Origin: Leptasterias polaris
Taxonomy: Eukaryota; Echinodermata; Asteroidea; Forcipulatida; Asteriidae
DNA: 64,000 nucleotides
Assembly: GCA_037783415.1 (NCBI GenBank)
Contig: JAZGTN010000089.1
Span: forward strand, 4,092,001 to 4,156,000
Direction: 5' to 3'
Of this stretch, positions 1 through 11,639 are shown piece by piece; the stretch's first letter is position 1; the number at the start of each line of letters is the position of its first letter. The notes beneath the pieces are model-generated. The model worked only from the letters and a program-made list of their open reading frames with translations, made no database searches and had not been told where the DNA came from. Made by a program: the position numbers and the translations under genes.

Positions 1-2
1 CA

Positions 3-101
3 ACCACGGTGGCAGGAATGCATCGCTTTGTTCCTCCCATTCAAAAAGCTATTCGAGGCAAACGGAAGAAAATCGATCACTCGTTGAACAGAAAAATTGC
101 C
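3..101 (+). CDS. Possible terminal coding exon of an upstream gene
   Basis: The window opens in a plus-strand reading frame encoding GMHRFVPPIQKAIRGKRKKI and DHSLNRKIA, then TGA at 99-101. The basic C-terminal character and the balanced codons resemble a real protein end, and the following DNA is AT-rich noncoding. I do not recognise the protein and the window edge removes the context. It may equally be chance. Confidence 0.25.
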
Positions 102-2120
102 TGACATATTTGGCCACACATAAAACATATTGTGACCCAAACAATTGTGAATAGAGGGGGATAAAACGTTCCGAAATCTGTACTGTAATAACCCAGTTTT
201 TATTCTTGTATGAGGGGCATAATTCGTGGGTGTACTCGAGTTGAAACCTGTTTGTTTGTTCAGGTGAGAATCTTAAATTGTGAGCTAAATATTTAAAGAA
301 TTTATGATTTTCAGCAAGGAATGTTTTGTTTTTTTATCAAGAATGTGGCCGTGTAGCATTATAGCTCGAACTTGTTTATTTATTTAAGGTAGAAGGGAGA
401 AAACGCGATTGTTCAGGATGAATTTTTAAAACGAAATGATAAGAAAAGCATTTTTGCTTTCCGCAGAAGCCTGTTGCTCGAAACGTTCGTGGGAGCACTT
501 GAGTCTGAAATGTGTTTATTTACATTACAAGTGATTGTTCGATTATGTTGAAATGTGCATTGTCTAATACACCCCCTACAGGTTCTGACATCAAAAGTCC
601 ACTAACTTTCTTTTCTAACTCCCCCCCCCCCCCCTTCAACTTACTCAAAATATAAGTTTTAAGCCAAACACAACATTCAAACAGATTTGACATCAAAATT
701 ACTTAGATTTTCTAATACGCTTGATGTTGTGCTCACTCGAAAATGCGTGGGCATACACTAGAGCTTTTTACACAAGAATGTAGGCCTGTGTCCTTGTTCG
801 TTGGTTGTAGTGGAGATCCTGGGAACCCAGTTATCAACAGAACTAATAGAACCAAAGTCCAACACAACAAAGTCTGTGTGTGTGTGTGTTTTAACGCTTC
901 ATACGAAGTGTGGACCTGAGAACAAAATGGGTCCACATAATGTAGGGACTTGAAACACTATGTGGACTTACACAGTCCACACAGTGTTATTTACAGTGTT
1001 GAGGAATAGGGATTTTCCTTAAGTGTATAGAACAAAGGAGTTTCCACACAGTGATTGCTCACTTTCGGTACCTTATGGAGACCAAGGACAAAACAAAAAA
1101 GGGAAAATAAAAGGTCTCCACATGGAATTACTAAAGACCAGGGTGCTCCACAAGGAAATTTGTGTACAAAGTCTATGGGAAACTGTTAAGTGCAGGGGAA
1201 AGAACAAAAGAACAAAAGAGTGCTCCACAAGGATGCATTTTCAGTCTGTGTGTAGTGTATGGGGACATCTCTAAAAAAAATCTATCTCTAAAAAAAAAAC
1301 TATCTCTAAAAAAAATCTATCTCTAAAAAAAAAACTAAGTCCAAACAATGGGAAAACAATGGGAGAACAAAGAGAATTCCTCGGTAAGTGGGATTCACAA
1401 ACATGTGTGTGTGTGTGTGGGTAGGTATCCACATTCAAACCGTGGACCTATAACAAAAGGGACAATAGGTCCACGGTTGCTATCACAAAGGAAAGCATTG
1501 TGGTCCACGGTTGCTATCACAAAGAGTTGAACAAAGGAGGGTCCACGATTGCCGGTATTTACACACTTCCGTGTCTGTGTGGACCACAGTCATGAGTCAG
1601 CCATCTTTATTTTCTCCTGTTCAAATCAATGTCACCAAACCGAGGCTGGGAGTGTTTAAACAATATAGTCTGTCCCCGTTTTGATACACCGAGAATCAGT
1701 ATTAAATGATGTTGATATGTCAGGGAGCATGACAGAAGGTTATGGTACCATGACAAAGGTATGTACCCAAAAGGAAGACAAAAACAGAAATTGCTGCTGA
1801 AGACCATATTGATCGAAATGTCGGTGTTGCACCATTGATTCATTTAAGAACATCACAGTTCAAAAAAGATACATTACATCTTTACATTGTTCTTCCTCAC
1901 TGCAAAGTTTCAAATCTTACAAAATTATAATAGATTTGTTTAACGCATGCACCACAAATTGAAATTTATCCCTAACCCCCCCCCCCCCCAATTCAAAATT
2001 GAACTGCATGTTTTTGTTAAATTCTGTTGGACTGAGGACTGCACCAGGAAACTGATCATGCAGTACATGGTATCAAATATCAGTGTGAGTTTTTTGTGAG
2101 GAAAGATCATACTACATCAC
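102..2120. other. Noncoding, repeat-rich, no gene seen
   Basis: AT-rich DNA with a C14 run at 621-634 and another at 1976-1989. From 900 to 1590 the words gtccacac and gtccacggttg recur many times, interrupted by an A-rich tandem repeat. No coding exon could be supported on either strand. Confidence 0.6.
1268..1336. repeat. A-rich short tandem repeat
   Basis: Four copies of a ctctaaaaaaaa(t/c)tat unit of about 18-19 bp in direct tandem. Confidence 0.85.
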
Positions 2121-2504
2121 TTAAAGGCACTGGACACGTTTGGTAATTACTCAAAATAATTGTTAGCATAAAAACTTACTTGGTAACGAGCAATGGAGAG
2201 CTGATGATAGTATAAAACATTGTGAGAAACGACTCCCTCTGAAGTAACGTAGTTTTTGAGAAAAAGGTAATTTCTCACTCAAATAATAAAAGACTTCAGT
2301 GAAGCCTTTTATTATAGGCATCTGAAAGCACACAAATTTGTGCAACAAGGATGTTTTTTCTTTCATTATTCTCTTGCAACTTCGATGACCAATTGAGTCC
2401 AAATTTTCACAGATTTGTTATTTTATGCATATGTTGGGATTTGGGATACACCGAATGAGAATACTGGTCTTTGACAATTACTAAAGGTGTCCAGTGCCTT
2501 TTAA
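2121..2504. mobile_element. TTAA-flanked MITE, family A
   Basis: A 376-bp element between TTAA at 2121-2124 and TTAA at 2501-2504. The ends are inverted: AGGCACTGGACACGTTTGG and the reverse complement of CTAAAGGTGTCCAGTGCCTT. Other copies are at 23600-23966, 43085-43440 (degenerate) and 60573-60893 (diverged). TTAA duplications are typical of piggyBac-type transposases; no transposase is encoded. Confidence 0.88.
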
Positions 2505-2751
2505 GGGCGTTAGGATTAGTTAATGAGTTATAATATAATTGCTTTTACCAAATTGACCCTGACATTTACTAAATTTATTACAACTACATTACATAGCACT
2601 CAGTTTGACCATTTCATCACACAAACAGAACCGCGATACAAAAATTCTTCTCTCTCCTTTTATTTACATGAAATTCTAAAATTAACTTTTCTTATTTTAT
2701 TTACATTTACAAGCTATTTTTTTGACTTTAAAACAATATTTAACAGACCTA

Positions 2752-2905
2752 GCCCAGTTTCATAGAGCTGCTTAACTCTGTGCTTAACACATTTAGCAGG
2801 ATACCAATCAAATATTGTGCATGTGACATGGTATTTTGGCTGGTAACTTTATTCTGGTAAGCATAATTTTGTTGTGCTTAAGCAGCTCTTTGAAATTGGG
2901 CCTTG
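2752..2905. mobile_element. Palindromic MITE-like element (cagctgcttaa family)
   Basis: Starts tagcccagtttcatagagct and ends with the inverted form, agcagctctttgaaattggg. The interior holds ggataccaatc / ggctggtaactttattctgg. Related copies occur at 7355-7545 and 18018-18352, and as the body of the 166-bp repeat in DHX16 intron 3. Confidence 0.75.
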
Positions 2906-2932
2906 AATATCACATATCAAGTGTTTTGACAA

Positions 2933-3010
2933 TAATAAATAAATAATAATAAATCTTATATAGCGCAGAATCCGCCTAAAAAGGCGCTCAAAGCACTTCA
3001 CACAAACAAT
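2933..3010 (-). mobile_element. SINE/LINE 3' tail fragment
   Basis: (aat)n followed by cttatatagcgc and gcgctcaaagcacttca, the reverse complement of the gcgctatataa tail carried by the SINEs in this window. Confidence 0.7.
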
Positions 3011-4459
3011 AATAGCAGAAATTAAAAAAGCACAAGCAAATGACAAGAGGTTACTGTCAATAACACCATAAAACATTAATCCACAGAGAAAATAAAACCG
3101 ACAAGAGTAATAATTAATCAAAATAGAATCCACCACTCAAAATACATCAAGAAAATCACAATAAAAACTTGGAGCTGACAAGAACATTATCAATTCTCAA
3201 TTTGAAAGCACATGACATAATTTCCTACACCCCCATCCCTTTGGTATTTCACTACATTCCCTTGTAAAGACCAAGTATTGATCGCAGAAAGGAAATTGAT
3301 CCAAATTGCTGATAAAATAAACAAACAAATATCAAACCCGTCATTTTAAATGGCAGGAAAATGTGACTTTTTCAAATGCCACCTAGGAAATCTGTTGATG
3401 AAATAAAACCGCAGGTAAACAAATTACTCACTTGCCCTCAAACGAGACCCGAATTTGGGGGAATATCCACAAGACTGAAGAGCTTGTAGCTCAAATGTTT
3501 CTAATGGACAAGAATTTATTCCACATGACCAGAATCAAAATGAGTTGAACAAGCACTAAGAGAAAATCTATCTCATTTGTCTCATATGTAAAGTGTACTT
3601 CGATACTCAACCGAATTAAAAAATGTTTGTCGGACTCCTAGTCAACTAGGCCTGTGGTCAAGTGTTAACGTCAAGCCCCGTCAAAGTTCATGCCTAATGC
3701 ATGGGGAAACAGATTAATTCTTACATGTACAATTAGGACTCTCCCCCCTCCCTATGTTAAAGTGACAACTGTCTTCCTGGAATCCCCTTCCCCACATGCT
3801 GATGTGACGTATGTCCACCCTAAAACTTATTCATAGAAATGTTATTGATTTAAAATGATGTAATTTATAGATTTACTGTGGTCTATAATTTACGGAAGCC
3901 ACACCGGATTGGCGTCAGCAGAGTGTCAACAACCCCCTCTTTCTATTGACTCGTCTTCAATTAAAATCCGTGTTATGATGTAGGCTGGTCTATAATTATG
4001 ACCGTGTGGGTTGACAATGTGTATAAATATCAAAACCGGAAATTCATTGATGTAACGACCATGGAGTTTACAATCTACGTAGGTCTGTAAAACAATTAAG
4101 GCTGATGAACTGGTATACTGAATCAAAACACTTCCAATCTATTGATTCAGTGGCTTGTTTACATGGGCTTTGTACAGTTTATGTCAGTCTAAGGTAATTG
4201 TGACAACTGATAAAGTATCACAACGTTTCAGCCTATATTATATTTCATTTTCTAGGTAATGCCACGGGATGGTGGTTTCCCCCTTAACTTGTCATTCAGT
4301 GAGAAAATTTCTTTGTTCGTCTTCCTTCTGTTCTCGTTCTAATAGTATACGACCCTCGTCTTTAAAAGAAGCATCATGGATTGAATGGTTTCATATCTAG
4401 CAGTATTTTGGGAATGGAATTTAGAGTATGAATACACTACCCAACAATAGGGTAGACTA
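3011..4459. other. Noncoding spacer
   Basis: AT-rich DNA without supported exons. Apart from the SINE tail at its left edge I see no recognisable repeat structure. Confidence 0.5.
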
Positions 4460-4468
4460 ACAAAGAAC

Positions 4469-6780
4469 TAGACTTGTGGACAAGTCGTTAAATGTCTGTC
4501 GCGGTGATAGCGGAACGGCTTTCTCGCAATATCCCGCGAGAGGGCTGCTCTGTGCGAGATTATTGCTCTCACGACTGGTCGCATTTACCGACTTGTGAAA
4601 CCCGCTGGCGGTTTGTGCACGGCCTATGGCCACTTCAGCCGAATTCGTACGGACGCATCTGATTGGTCAATTTCGTTATATCTATGAATATTCAAACTGT
4701 AGATGAATATTAAACATCAAATCCTGTACTGGATGGAGTTTTATGTTGCTTTGATCATGCACGATCAAAACCAAACACTGAGTGGTGAGAGTGATTGTGT
4801 TCATGAATATTTTGACACAAGAAAATACGTATTCAAATTATGGGTACAACTTGTAAATAATTACAAAAAATCGAACGTAAGATTTTATTTCAGTGTTTGA
4901 CAGTGCACAGCGTGTGGGGACATGACGTAAAACACACGGGCAAATCGTGTAGCTGCATGCCATGGCGCGCAGAGTTTCTCTCGGTGGGGCTCAGCATGAC
5001 GGAAACCCCTACCCTAGCATGCCAAGAGATAGCTGTACCTGGAAGCTCATGAACATGTGGGAGGGGTTAGGGAGCCAGACCACCAACTACCTTGTCATTG
5101 CGGGTTTGTTAGTCGGTAAACCTCGCTGATCGAATCCGCTGTTTTAAAATCGTTACGTTTCAATGTTCGGTGTACGTTCCTTTCCCCCGATTTGGAAATT
5201 AAATAAGATTTATGTCAATAAATAGGAAAACCACTCTTATATTGACGGTGCAATTAAGTTAAACAATTTGTGAGACAAAAACGAGCCCCCCCCCCCAAAA
5301 AAAAAACAACACACAAAACCAGAGCCCCTGAAGGAACAGGTGAAAAATAAATTACAAATTAAAATGTGAAAAAAACATTCTCACTCTGAATTTCTTTTTC
5401 CACTCTCGACACACAAAATTCCAACAAAGTCATTTCGTTTCCTCAAAATATTATATAATTCAATCAAAATATAATTTTGTCACATAAAATTAAATTTTTT
5501 TAAATTTGTAAACAAAGTTGTGTTTTTCTAGGTAGCAAAATAGATTTTTCCTAGAAAATACGTTTTTGTTCCCTCGAACACGCCTTCTCCACCCGAAATA
5601 CGATTTTGTTACCCAGAAATACGCGTTTGTTCCCTGAAAGATACGCATTCGTTTCCTCGAAATATGATTTTGTTCGCACAAAATATAATTTTGTTCGCTC
5701 TAAATATGCTTTCGTTCAATAAAAATAATTTTTTCCACCGAAAGGAGATTTCTTTCCCTGAAAACAAGCTTTCGATTCATCAAAATACGACTTTGAATTA
5801 GTTGCCCGAAACATACTTTCATTCGTCCGAAATATGCTTTCGTTCTATAAAAATATGAATTTTTTCCACCGAAAGGAGATTTCTTTCCCTAAAAACAAGC
5901 GTTTGTTTCATCAAAATACGACTTTGAATTAGTTGCCAGAAATATACGTTCATTCGTCCGAAATATGCTTTCGTTCCCTTAATATACGCTCTCGTTCCTT
6001 CGCAATGAGATTTTGTTCCCCAAAATTCCTCTTTCGTTCCCTTAAGATAGCTAGCTTTTGTTCCCTTAAGATAGCTTTCGAAGCCCTGTAGTCCAATCAC
6101 ACAAATTTGTTAAATTCCCTTGTGAGGGGCGACTATGAGAGGGGACGAGTTTGTTGTCAGGGGCGACTTTGCTAGGGGCGACTTTGTAGTTGGTGACTTT
6201 GTACATGTGTTTTTTGAAATTGGCGACTTTGCTAGGGGGGCGAGTTGACTGGTTTCCGTGTCTGTTGTTTATACACACTTAATACACACAATCACTGTAG
6301 AACACATCGGGTTAAATGATTGGAGCGATCAGTAACTATTCACGGAAGGCATTATTTATTTTTATGAGGCAAAACACACATCTTAAACAATTATTATAAT
6401 AATGAATTTTAAGATAAGTTTACTTTATTTCTTTAGTTACTAAATTAATGAAGGAGTTAACACCCACAAAACACACCCACAGATGTCTCAAGCGCAAGCA
6501 TTCAGTACATTTACAGTAACTAAAATTACTACTACCCTTAGATAAAATGGACTCGTCTTCATGATCGTCGCTACAGCAACCGTAATGTACACTGCGTTCG
6601 TACATGAATAAATGAATATGAACCGCCGGCGGGTTTCACAAGTCGTTAATGACGAAGAAGAGTTGGCAGCCAGCAACTTCGCGCGAGAGCAGTGATCTCG
6701 CGAGAGCATTCTTTTACGAGACAGCACCAGATGCGACTCGACTCACCGCGACCATCATTAACGACTTGTCAACAAGTCTA
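4469..6780. mobile_element. Non-autonomous Mutator-like (MULE) DNA transposon
   Basis: The element begins TAGACTTGTGGACAAGTCG and ends with the inverted form CTTGTCAACAAGTCTA. It is flanked by a perfect 9-bp duplication, acaaagaac, at 4460-4468 and 6781-6789. The terminal inverted repeats run about 156 bp (4469-4625 and 6625-6780) and share inner blocks such as gacttgtgaaacccgc. A 9-bp duplication with long TIRs is the MULE signature, and foldback elements also fit. The 2.3 kb interior has no transposase and is dominated by a degenerate ttcgttccct...aaatatg minisatellite. Confidence 0.82.
5480..6085. repeat. Degenerate minisatellite inside the MULE
   Basis: About 24-bp units of the form tttcgttcc-ctcgaaatatga repeat with drift. 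A longer duplication of about 126 bp is visible around 5730-5960 (ccaccgaaaggagatttctt occurs twice). Short open frames in it (for example 5819-6100 minus) come from the repeat. Confidence 0.75.
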
Positions 6781-6867
6781 ACAAAGAACCGAAACGGATG
6801 TGATTTAATTGTTGCATCTCACCAACAGAGGGGGCTGTTCCCTGTTTAGTTCCTAACTGGTTTGTTG

Positions 6868-7335
6868 GTTTCTGTCCGAGCATTCAATGTAATCCAACGT
6901 GGTTTTGAATGATAGATAAACCATGCCAGCCCGCGATATGATGTGGTAAATGCATTGACACAGTACACCGCAACCCTCCTACTGTCTGACCATTCAATAT
7001 CATCCACTATGATTTTGAAATTTGTAGGTTGTGTCGCATACTAAACAATAAGGCAACATTGGGGAAAATGGTAGATTTCAGAAATCACCCAAGTTTACCC
7101 ATACAGATAATAAATATAAATTTCAATTGGATGACTTGTGTTTAAAATTTCTGGAGTCTAAACTTATGAAACCAACAAAATCTTTGAGTACTTAACCCTC
7201 CTACTGTCTGACCATTTAATAATGATCCACTATGGTTTTAAATGATTGATCAACCAAAAAGCTATAATAGCTCTATGGATCAACTTGTATACAAACCTGT
7301 AATGTGATAACATGTGGTCAATGCATCCAAACAGT
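6868..7335. repeat. Diverged copies of the 116-bp 'ctactgtctgaccattcaa' repeat
   Basis: The words aaccctcctactgtctgacc, ttcaatatcatccac and atgccagcccgcgatatgat recur, as in the clean tandem array at 18684-19260. Confidence 0.7.
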
Positions 7336-7739
7336 GCACAAATAATTATACACAACAGACGCCCTATGTCATAAAGCCTGTTAGCACAAAAACTTGCTAA
7401 GCACAGACAAATCTCGCTTAGCAGAAACAGGTTACCAGCCGAAATTCCATGAAGTTTACATTGTTACGATTGGTGCCCAACTCATTTGTTGCTTAGCAAA
7501 ACATTTGCTAAGCAATATTACTGCTTTATGAAATCGAGCCCTGTGCAGTTGAAGGGTTTCAAATGGTTAGTCAAATCGCTGGAATTGGAAAATGGTACCA
7601 AGAGTAGGAAGGTTAATGTACAGAGTTTTGTTACCGGCATCTATACAGTATTTTACATAGTACTCCAAAACTGTTGTCCCTTCATGACAAAACTAAATAC
7701 AAAACTACCAGAAACAAAGGCACTTATAACTTCATAATC

Positions 7740-7852
7740 AGTGGCATAGCCAGGGTTATAAACTTCAGTAGGAAATCCTTTCAAATCATGGATCTCTCCA
7801 AATGATACCCAGCACCGCCCTCATTGTCCCCCCTAAACTCTGCCACTGACCG
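7740..7852. mobile_element. Small MITE downstream of SSNA1
   Basis: Inverted ends cagtggcatagcc... and ...actctgccactg bound about 112 bp immediately after the SSNA1 stop, so it probably lies in the 3' UTR. Confidence 0.55.
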
Positions 7853-7865
7853 TATTACACAAATG

Positions 7866-7970
7866 CTATGATGTTGATGCGTTGTTTGCAAAACCAGGCA
7901 CACCTTTGTCTTTGAGAACGGAAGCTTCCCTCTGTAGAACGTTGAGTAATGAATGCGAGCTCTCTATGAT
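7866..7970 (-). CDS. SSNA1: SSNA1 exon 3 (residues 85-118) and stop
   Basis: Encodes [20 protein letters not shown] and a short tail, then TAG at 7868-7866. It equals the ILESSQTLLSVLKREAGNL region of human SSNA1. A small MITE lies just past the stop, inside the likely 3' UTR. Confidence 0.94.
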   Translation of the reverse strand: MIESSHSLLNVLQREASVLKDKGVPGFANNASTS

Positions 7971-10900
7971 CTGTGAAGACAAAAGTACTTGGATGTCAGC
8001 AAAGACGTTGGTGCTGCATCCACACTATCAATGAATGTGCCTCTATAGAAAAACTTCAGTTGCAGCTCTCGTAATTTCAATGTCTGCCCGCCTCTGTCTT
8101 TTCTACAGATATTTTCATGGGATGTTTCTTATGAGGATGTTTGTGTGTGAAACAAGACTTTCTGCTTCTTCTCACCCTTGCACTCTCAGCTTTATTCAAC
8201 ATACTGCATCTCTTTGGAACTCCTTGCCAAATTGTTTTAAGAGGAACATCAATTCCTACCTTCAGCTCCACTGAGTTATTTTCGTGGAAGATATATTCTT
8301 CTCGTAGCCCCTTACCAAGAGTCCCTTTTAGCCTTGTTTGGGGCAAACTCGGGAACTTACATTCCATTTTTTTTGTTTCAGTGTAACAATGTCTATCAAG
8401 GAAACCGGACAATAACATTTGTTTGCTTTCACATGAAGGCCTGCTACTTCTTGGGGCATTGCTCTGTAAAATTTTGGTTTTTTTTCCTCAAAAAGGTGCC
8501 GTCTACTGAGGAAGGTTTGCCCTTCAGGCATTTATATGGATAAGTTGTTGTTCATGTGATAAAATTATTAAAATACTAATGATTATGCTTGGCTCTGTGC
8601 CGAGCAAAGACACTGTATCCGGCCTGGAACTTCTTCTTTGATAGGGCGAGGCCATTTTTATTTTTCAAAGGGCACTTTCATTGGAAATTGTTTAAGTCTA
8701 CGGCAAACTTTTGATGGGGGTCAAGCAAAGCCAAAACCAGAGCAACAGAGGCCATGGCCTACATGGACTGGCCTTAATAAACCATAAACTGCTTTGTCCT
8801 GGATTGTTAAATAACTAGGTTTAAGAGTGAACCCAGATAATGATGTGTGCATAGCTATTTGTCAATATCTTTGTTTGGGGGTGCCAGTCAGAAGCATTAA
8901 CCGTTAACTGCCATGTAGCCAACGATCACAACCAACAAAAGGCTAGATAGCTTAGTTGGTTGAGCGCCTGCATGTTAAACGGGAGGTTGATGGTCCAAAT
9001 CCTGCTCAAATCAATTGTTCTTTCTTCAACCCTTAATTATTATCATTATTATTGTTATTACAAACCTTCATATAGTTATTATTGTTATTACAAACCTTCA
9101 TATAGGCCGCTTCCGTCTCCGCTATCGTCTTGTCGTACTCATTTCGAGTAGCTATCTTCTTAGCCAGGCTCTCGTTGACCTTTGTGAGTTTCTCGGTCAG
9201 GATGCGGATATCGCTCTGTATCTTCTGCTTCTCATCTTCTTCGGTTATGATGAGTTTGTGAAGACCATCTCGCTTAGTGCAAAGCTCCTCAATACCTGAT
9301 CAAATAACAATCGATCCAATTTACCTTCGAATTGTAATTGGGCTTTTTATTTTTTTATTGGGGGGGGGGGTTCTGCCTCTTCTGAATTTAAATGTGAAAG
9401 GCTACTCAAAATAGCTCTCAAATTTCAACCATTAAATCCAGTTTTGTTGATCATCAGAGACTTGTTGCTGTAGAAGTATGATTGTATTTCAACTGAGAAA
9501 TAAGAATTAGCAGTTTGCAAACTGCTTTCCAACAAAAAAGGACCCGTGGTATAATCAATGCAAAAAATAGTTACTGGCCTGACGTTTCGACCCTAGCACA
9601 GCAGAGACTAGTCTTTCTAACTCTGCAAGGGTTGAAACGTCTGCGACCATCGGGAGGATGGTGGGTTACGATTATTGCAACTAGCTAGTCACTACAGAAG
9701 AAATGTTACGAGCAAACCCTGTCCTAATTGCAATTCCATTCTCTCGACAGTTGCAGACCAGGCCTTTGGGAGGATGGAGGGCTATGAATGATTATAATCT
9801 TTAGTATAGGGACTATACAGTAGAAACTTTAGAAAGAACACCAAACAAGACTCTCTGTCTCTGACTCCCCTGACTCAGTGACTGTGGTCGTGGAGCCGCC
9901 GAGTAGCTAGCCCACCTTGTTGGGCTGATGGCTCTTGTTACTTGTTACTTGTTATAATAATCCCCTTGCAGCCCAATTTGGGCTAAACTGGGATGTTTGT
10001 GGAAAGTGACGTCAACAGTCAGGTGGATAAGGTGCCAAAGAAAAGAGAAAAGTGCACTATTTACAGGTGCAGAAATAAGGAAAAATATTTGTTGTTCAGA
10101 GAACAGTGTTGCCATACAGAGGCTGCATTACTCTGATGGCAGGGCTGGCTGCTGTTAAAAAGGCCTGTATGGATGGGGCTATGTGCAGAACAGCAGATGG
10201 TGGTAGCCTGTTCCAAACTGACATAGTTCTTGGGAAGAAAGCAAACTTGTATGCATTGATCGTTGGGATGATTAAAGAGGTGTATTTGTTATGGCTCTCT
10301 TTTAACTTCCGTCTTATCATAGTCACCATTACCATGATTACAATGGCGACTACTAGATAAGACTGAAGAGTACTAAGACCGATGTTAAAAGAGAGCCATA
10401 ACAAACATTAATACATACCTCGGAGAGTTTGTGCATTCTGATTGGTCGAGGACTGGTCACGTGGGAGTGTATTAACATGTGATAATAGACCGGCTCTGTA
10501 AACTAGCAAATAAATGGCCCCTAAACAAGCACAATGTTGTGTAAAAGTTCGTTTTGCACCGTGCTTGCTGTGCGGAAACTATCAAATCTGTTTCTTTGCG
10601 CGTATTGTTTTTGGTTATTTTTACGAGGACAGGATGGTGCCGCGTGTACGCGCATACCACGCGTGTTCGTGCATACCACGCGCGTATGCATAAACGCGCA
10701 GACAATGTATCATTTTGGTAGCTGGTACGTGCATGAAGCCAAGGTAATGCAAAGCATAAAGCCGTACACCAACCAAAGTGTTTCTATTTATAGTGCTGTT
10801 ACTTTAAAAGTCTGGTTCTTCAAAATATGCACATTTCTGATATAGTTAATTAAGTGCAGGGGACTAGGAGCCACGCAAAAGTTGAACAGCCAAAAGAATG

Positions 10901-11639
10901 GCCCCTGAACATGAGTGGATTATTTCCAAAATTTACGGCGAAAGAAAAATCACAAATTCTGATGATTACTACCCTTTTTCTTCGTTAATGGCAATAACAG
11001 TGTGGGTAGCCGGTCTTCACTGCGTGGTAAATGACCTTGGTTGGTGGCTGGCCGCTGTTAATGGACCTCGCCTTCGGCTCGGTCCATTAACAGCGGCCAG
11101 CCACCACCCCGGTCATTACCACGCAGTGAAGACCGGCTACCCACACTGTTATTCCCTAATTAACAGCCCAACAAGGTCACAAGGTGGGCTAGGTCGGACC
11201 GGACTCATCGTAGGAGTGTGCGAGTAGGACTAGGAGCCGAGGAGATGATCATGATTTTAAAAAACACGTCATTTTACGTTGGTCATTAATAAATGCACTA
11301 GATCCAGAATTTAGTATTGATTCCCAATGAAATAAATCTCCCCACTAATCTATTAATAGTAATTTCAATTCAAAATACAACTCAATCCTAACCCCCCCCC
11401 CCCCCCCCCCCCGACATGCCCGAGCCGCCCCCACCAACTCATCACACTACATTGTCACTTGTGATTGTACCGCCAACCTGCCAACGACGAAGAGCATACA
11501 AATATATTTTTAATTTGTATACAGCGGGTGTGTAGAAGAAATTCCATGCAACTGACGTTGATATGCCCGGTAATCAAGTAAACTTACATTTTACAAGTTC
11601 ATTATTATACGACTGTAAAGCTGCTCCTTGCTGAGACAT
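7866..11639 (-). CDS. SSNA1: SSNA1 (NA14/DIP13) microtubule-associated coiled-coil protein, 3 coding exons
   Basis: On the minus strand the exons are 11639-11588, 9295-9096 and 7970-7866, giving 118 aa (human 119 aa). It begins [17 protein letters not shown], continues with [18 protein letters not shown] and [17 protein letters not shown], and ends [20 protein letters not shown] plus one Ser. The whole chain is one heptad-rich coiled coil, as in SSNA1/NA14 and Chlamydomonas DIP13. Known family role: centrosome/basal body, self-assembly into fibres on microtubules, microtubule branching and spastin binding. Junctions are AAAT|gtaagt, gatcag|GTATTG, AAG|gtttgt and cttcacag|ATC. An in-frame TGA lies 12 nt before the ATG. 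It is divergent from DHX16, with 1.6 kb between start codons. Confidence 0.96.
8085..8290 (+). pseudogene. Degenerate LINE reverse-transcriptase C-terminal fragment
   Basis: The frame reads RYFHG, then [19 protein letters not shown] and a Phe/Asn-rich end. This resembles the RYFHG...RTA-LWNSLP tail shared by many non-LTR retrotransposon proteins. It is an isolated remnant inside SSNA1 intron 2. Confidence 0.55.
8938..9012 (+). repeat. tRNA-like SINE head fragment
   Basis: ggctagatagcttagttggttgagcgcctg resembles a Pol III A box region, and ggttgatggtccaaatcctg a decayed B box. A related head on the opposite strand lies at 22608-22681. Confidence 0.5.
9059..9106 (-). repeat. 31-bp tandem duplication of the SSNA1 exon 2 donor
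   Basis: The string acaaaccttcatata occurs at 9090-9104 (true ATGAAG|GTTTGT boundary on the minus strand) and again at 9059-9073, separated by gttattattgttatt. The second copy recreates exon end plus donor 31 bp inside intron 2. Using it would add 31 nt and shift the frame. Confidence 0.85.
9096..9295 (-). CDS. SSNA1: SSNA1 exon 2 (residues 18-84)
   Basis: 200 nt, entering in phase 1 and leaving in phase 0. It encodes [15 protein letters not shown] and [20 protein letters not shown]. The donor is ATGAAG|GTTTGT. The donor and 3' exon end are duplicated 31 bp downstream. Confidence 0.95.
10106..10310 (-). pseudogene. LINE C-terminal fragment
   Basis: The minus strand reads [20 protein letters not shown] then [14 protein letters not shown], the FFPRT...WN-LP tail typical of jockey/CR1-type retrotransposon proteins. 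It lies in SSNA1 intron 1. Confidence 0.65.
10284..10411. repeat. Inverted repeat
   Basis: gttatggctctcttttaac at the left returns as gttaaaagagagccataac at the right, with cttatcatag/ctagataag inside. A hairpin of roughly 60-bp imperfect arms forms. It overlaps the end of the LINE remnant. Confidence 0.8.
10430..10983. mobile_element. Left part of a palindrome-ended element
   Basis: ctgattggtcgaggactggtcacgtgggagtgt here resembles 54855-54893 (cctattggtggagag...gtcacgtgggggtgt) upstream of palindrome 2. Each palindrome therefore appears to be the right end of one element family of about 500-750 bp. Confidence 0.5.
10984..11164. repeat. Long palindrome 1 (about 84-bp arms)
   Basis: The arm with ggtagccggtcttcactgcg on the left pairs with cgcagtgaagaccggctacc on the right, almost without mismatch. 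The tip is cctcgccttcggctcgg. It lies in SSNA1 intron 1. An unrelated-arm palindrome with the same tip and similar ends is at 55159-55333. Confidence 0.95.
11392..11412 (+). repeat. C21 homopolymer
   Basis: Twenty-one consecutive C. Comparable plus-strand C runs occur at 621-634, 1976-1989, 14238-14258, 53500-53519 and 62893-62912. Confidence 0.95.
11588..11639 (-). CDS. SSNA1: SSNA1 exon 1 (residues 1-17 plus 1 nt)
   Basis: Encodes [17 protein letters not shown] and ends T|gtaagt, so Cys18 is split. It lies 2.3 kb from exon 2 and was found by matching the conserved SSNA1 N-terminus. Confidence 0.94.
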
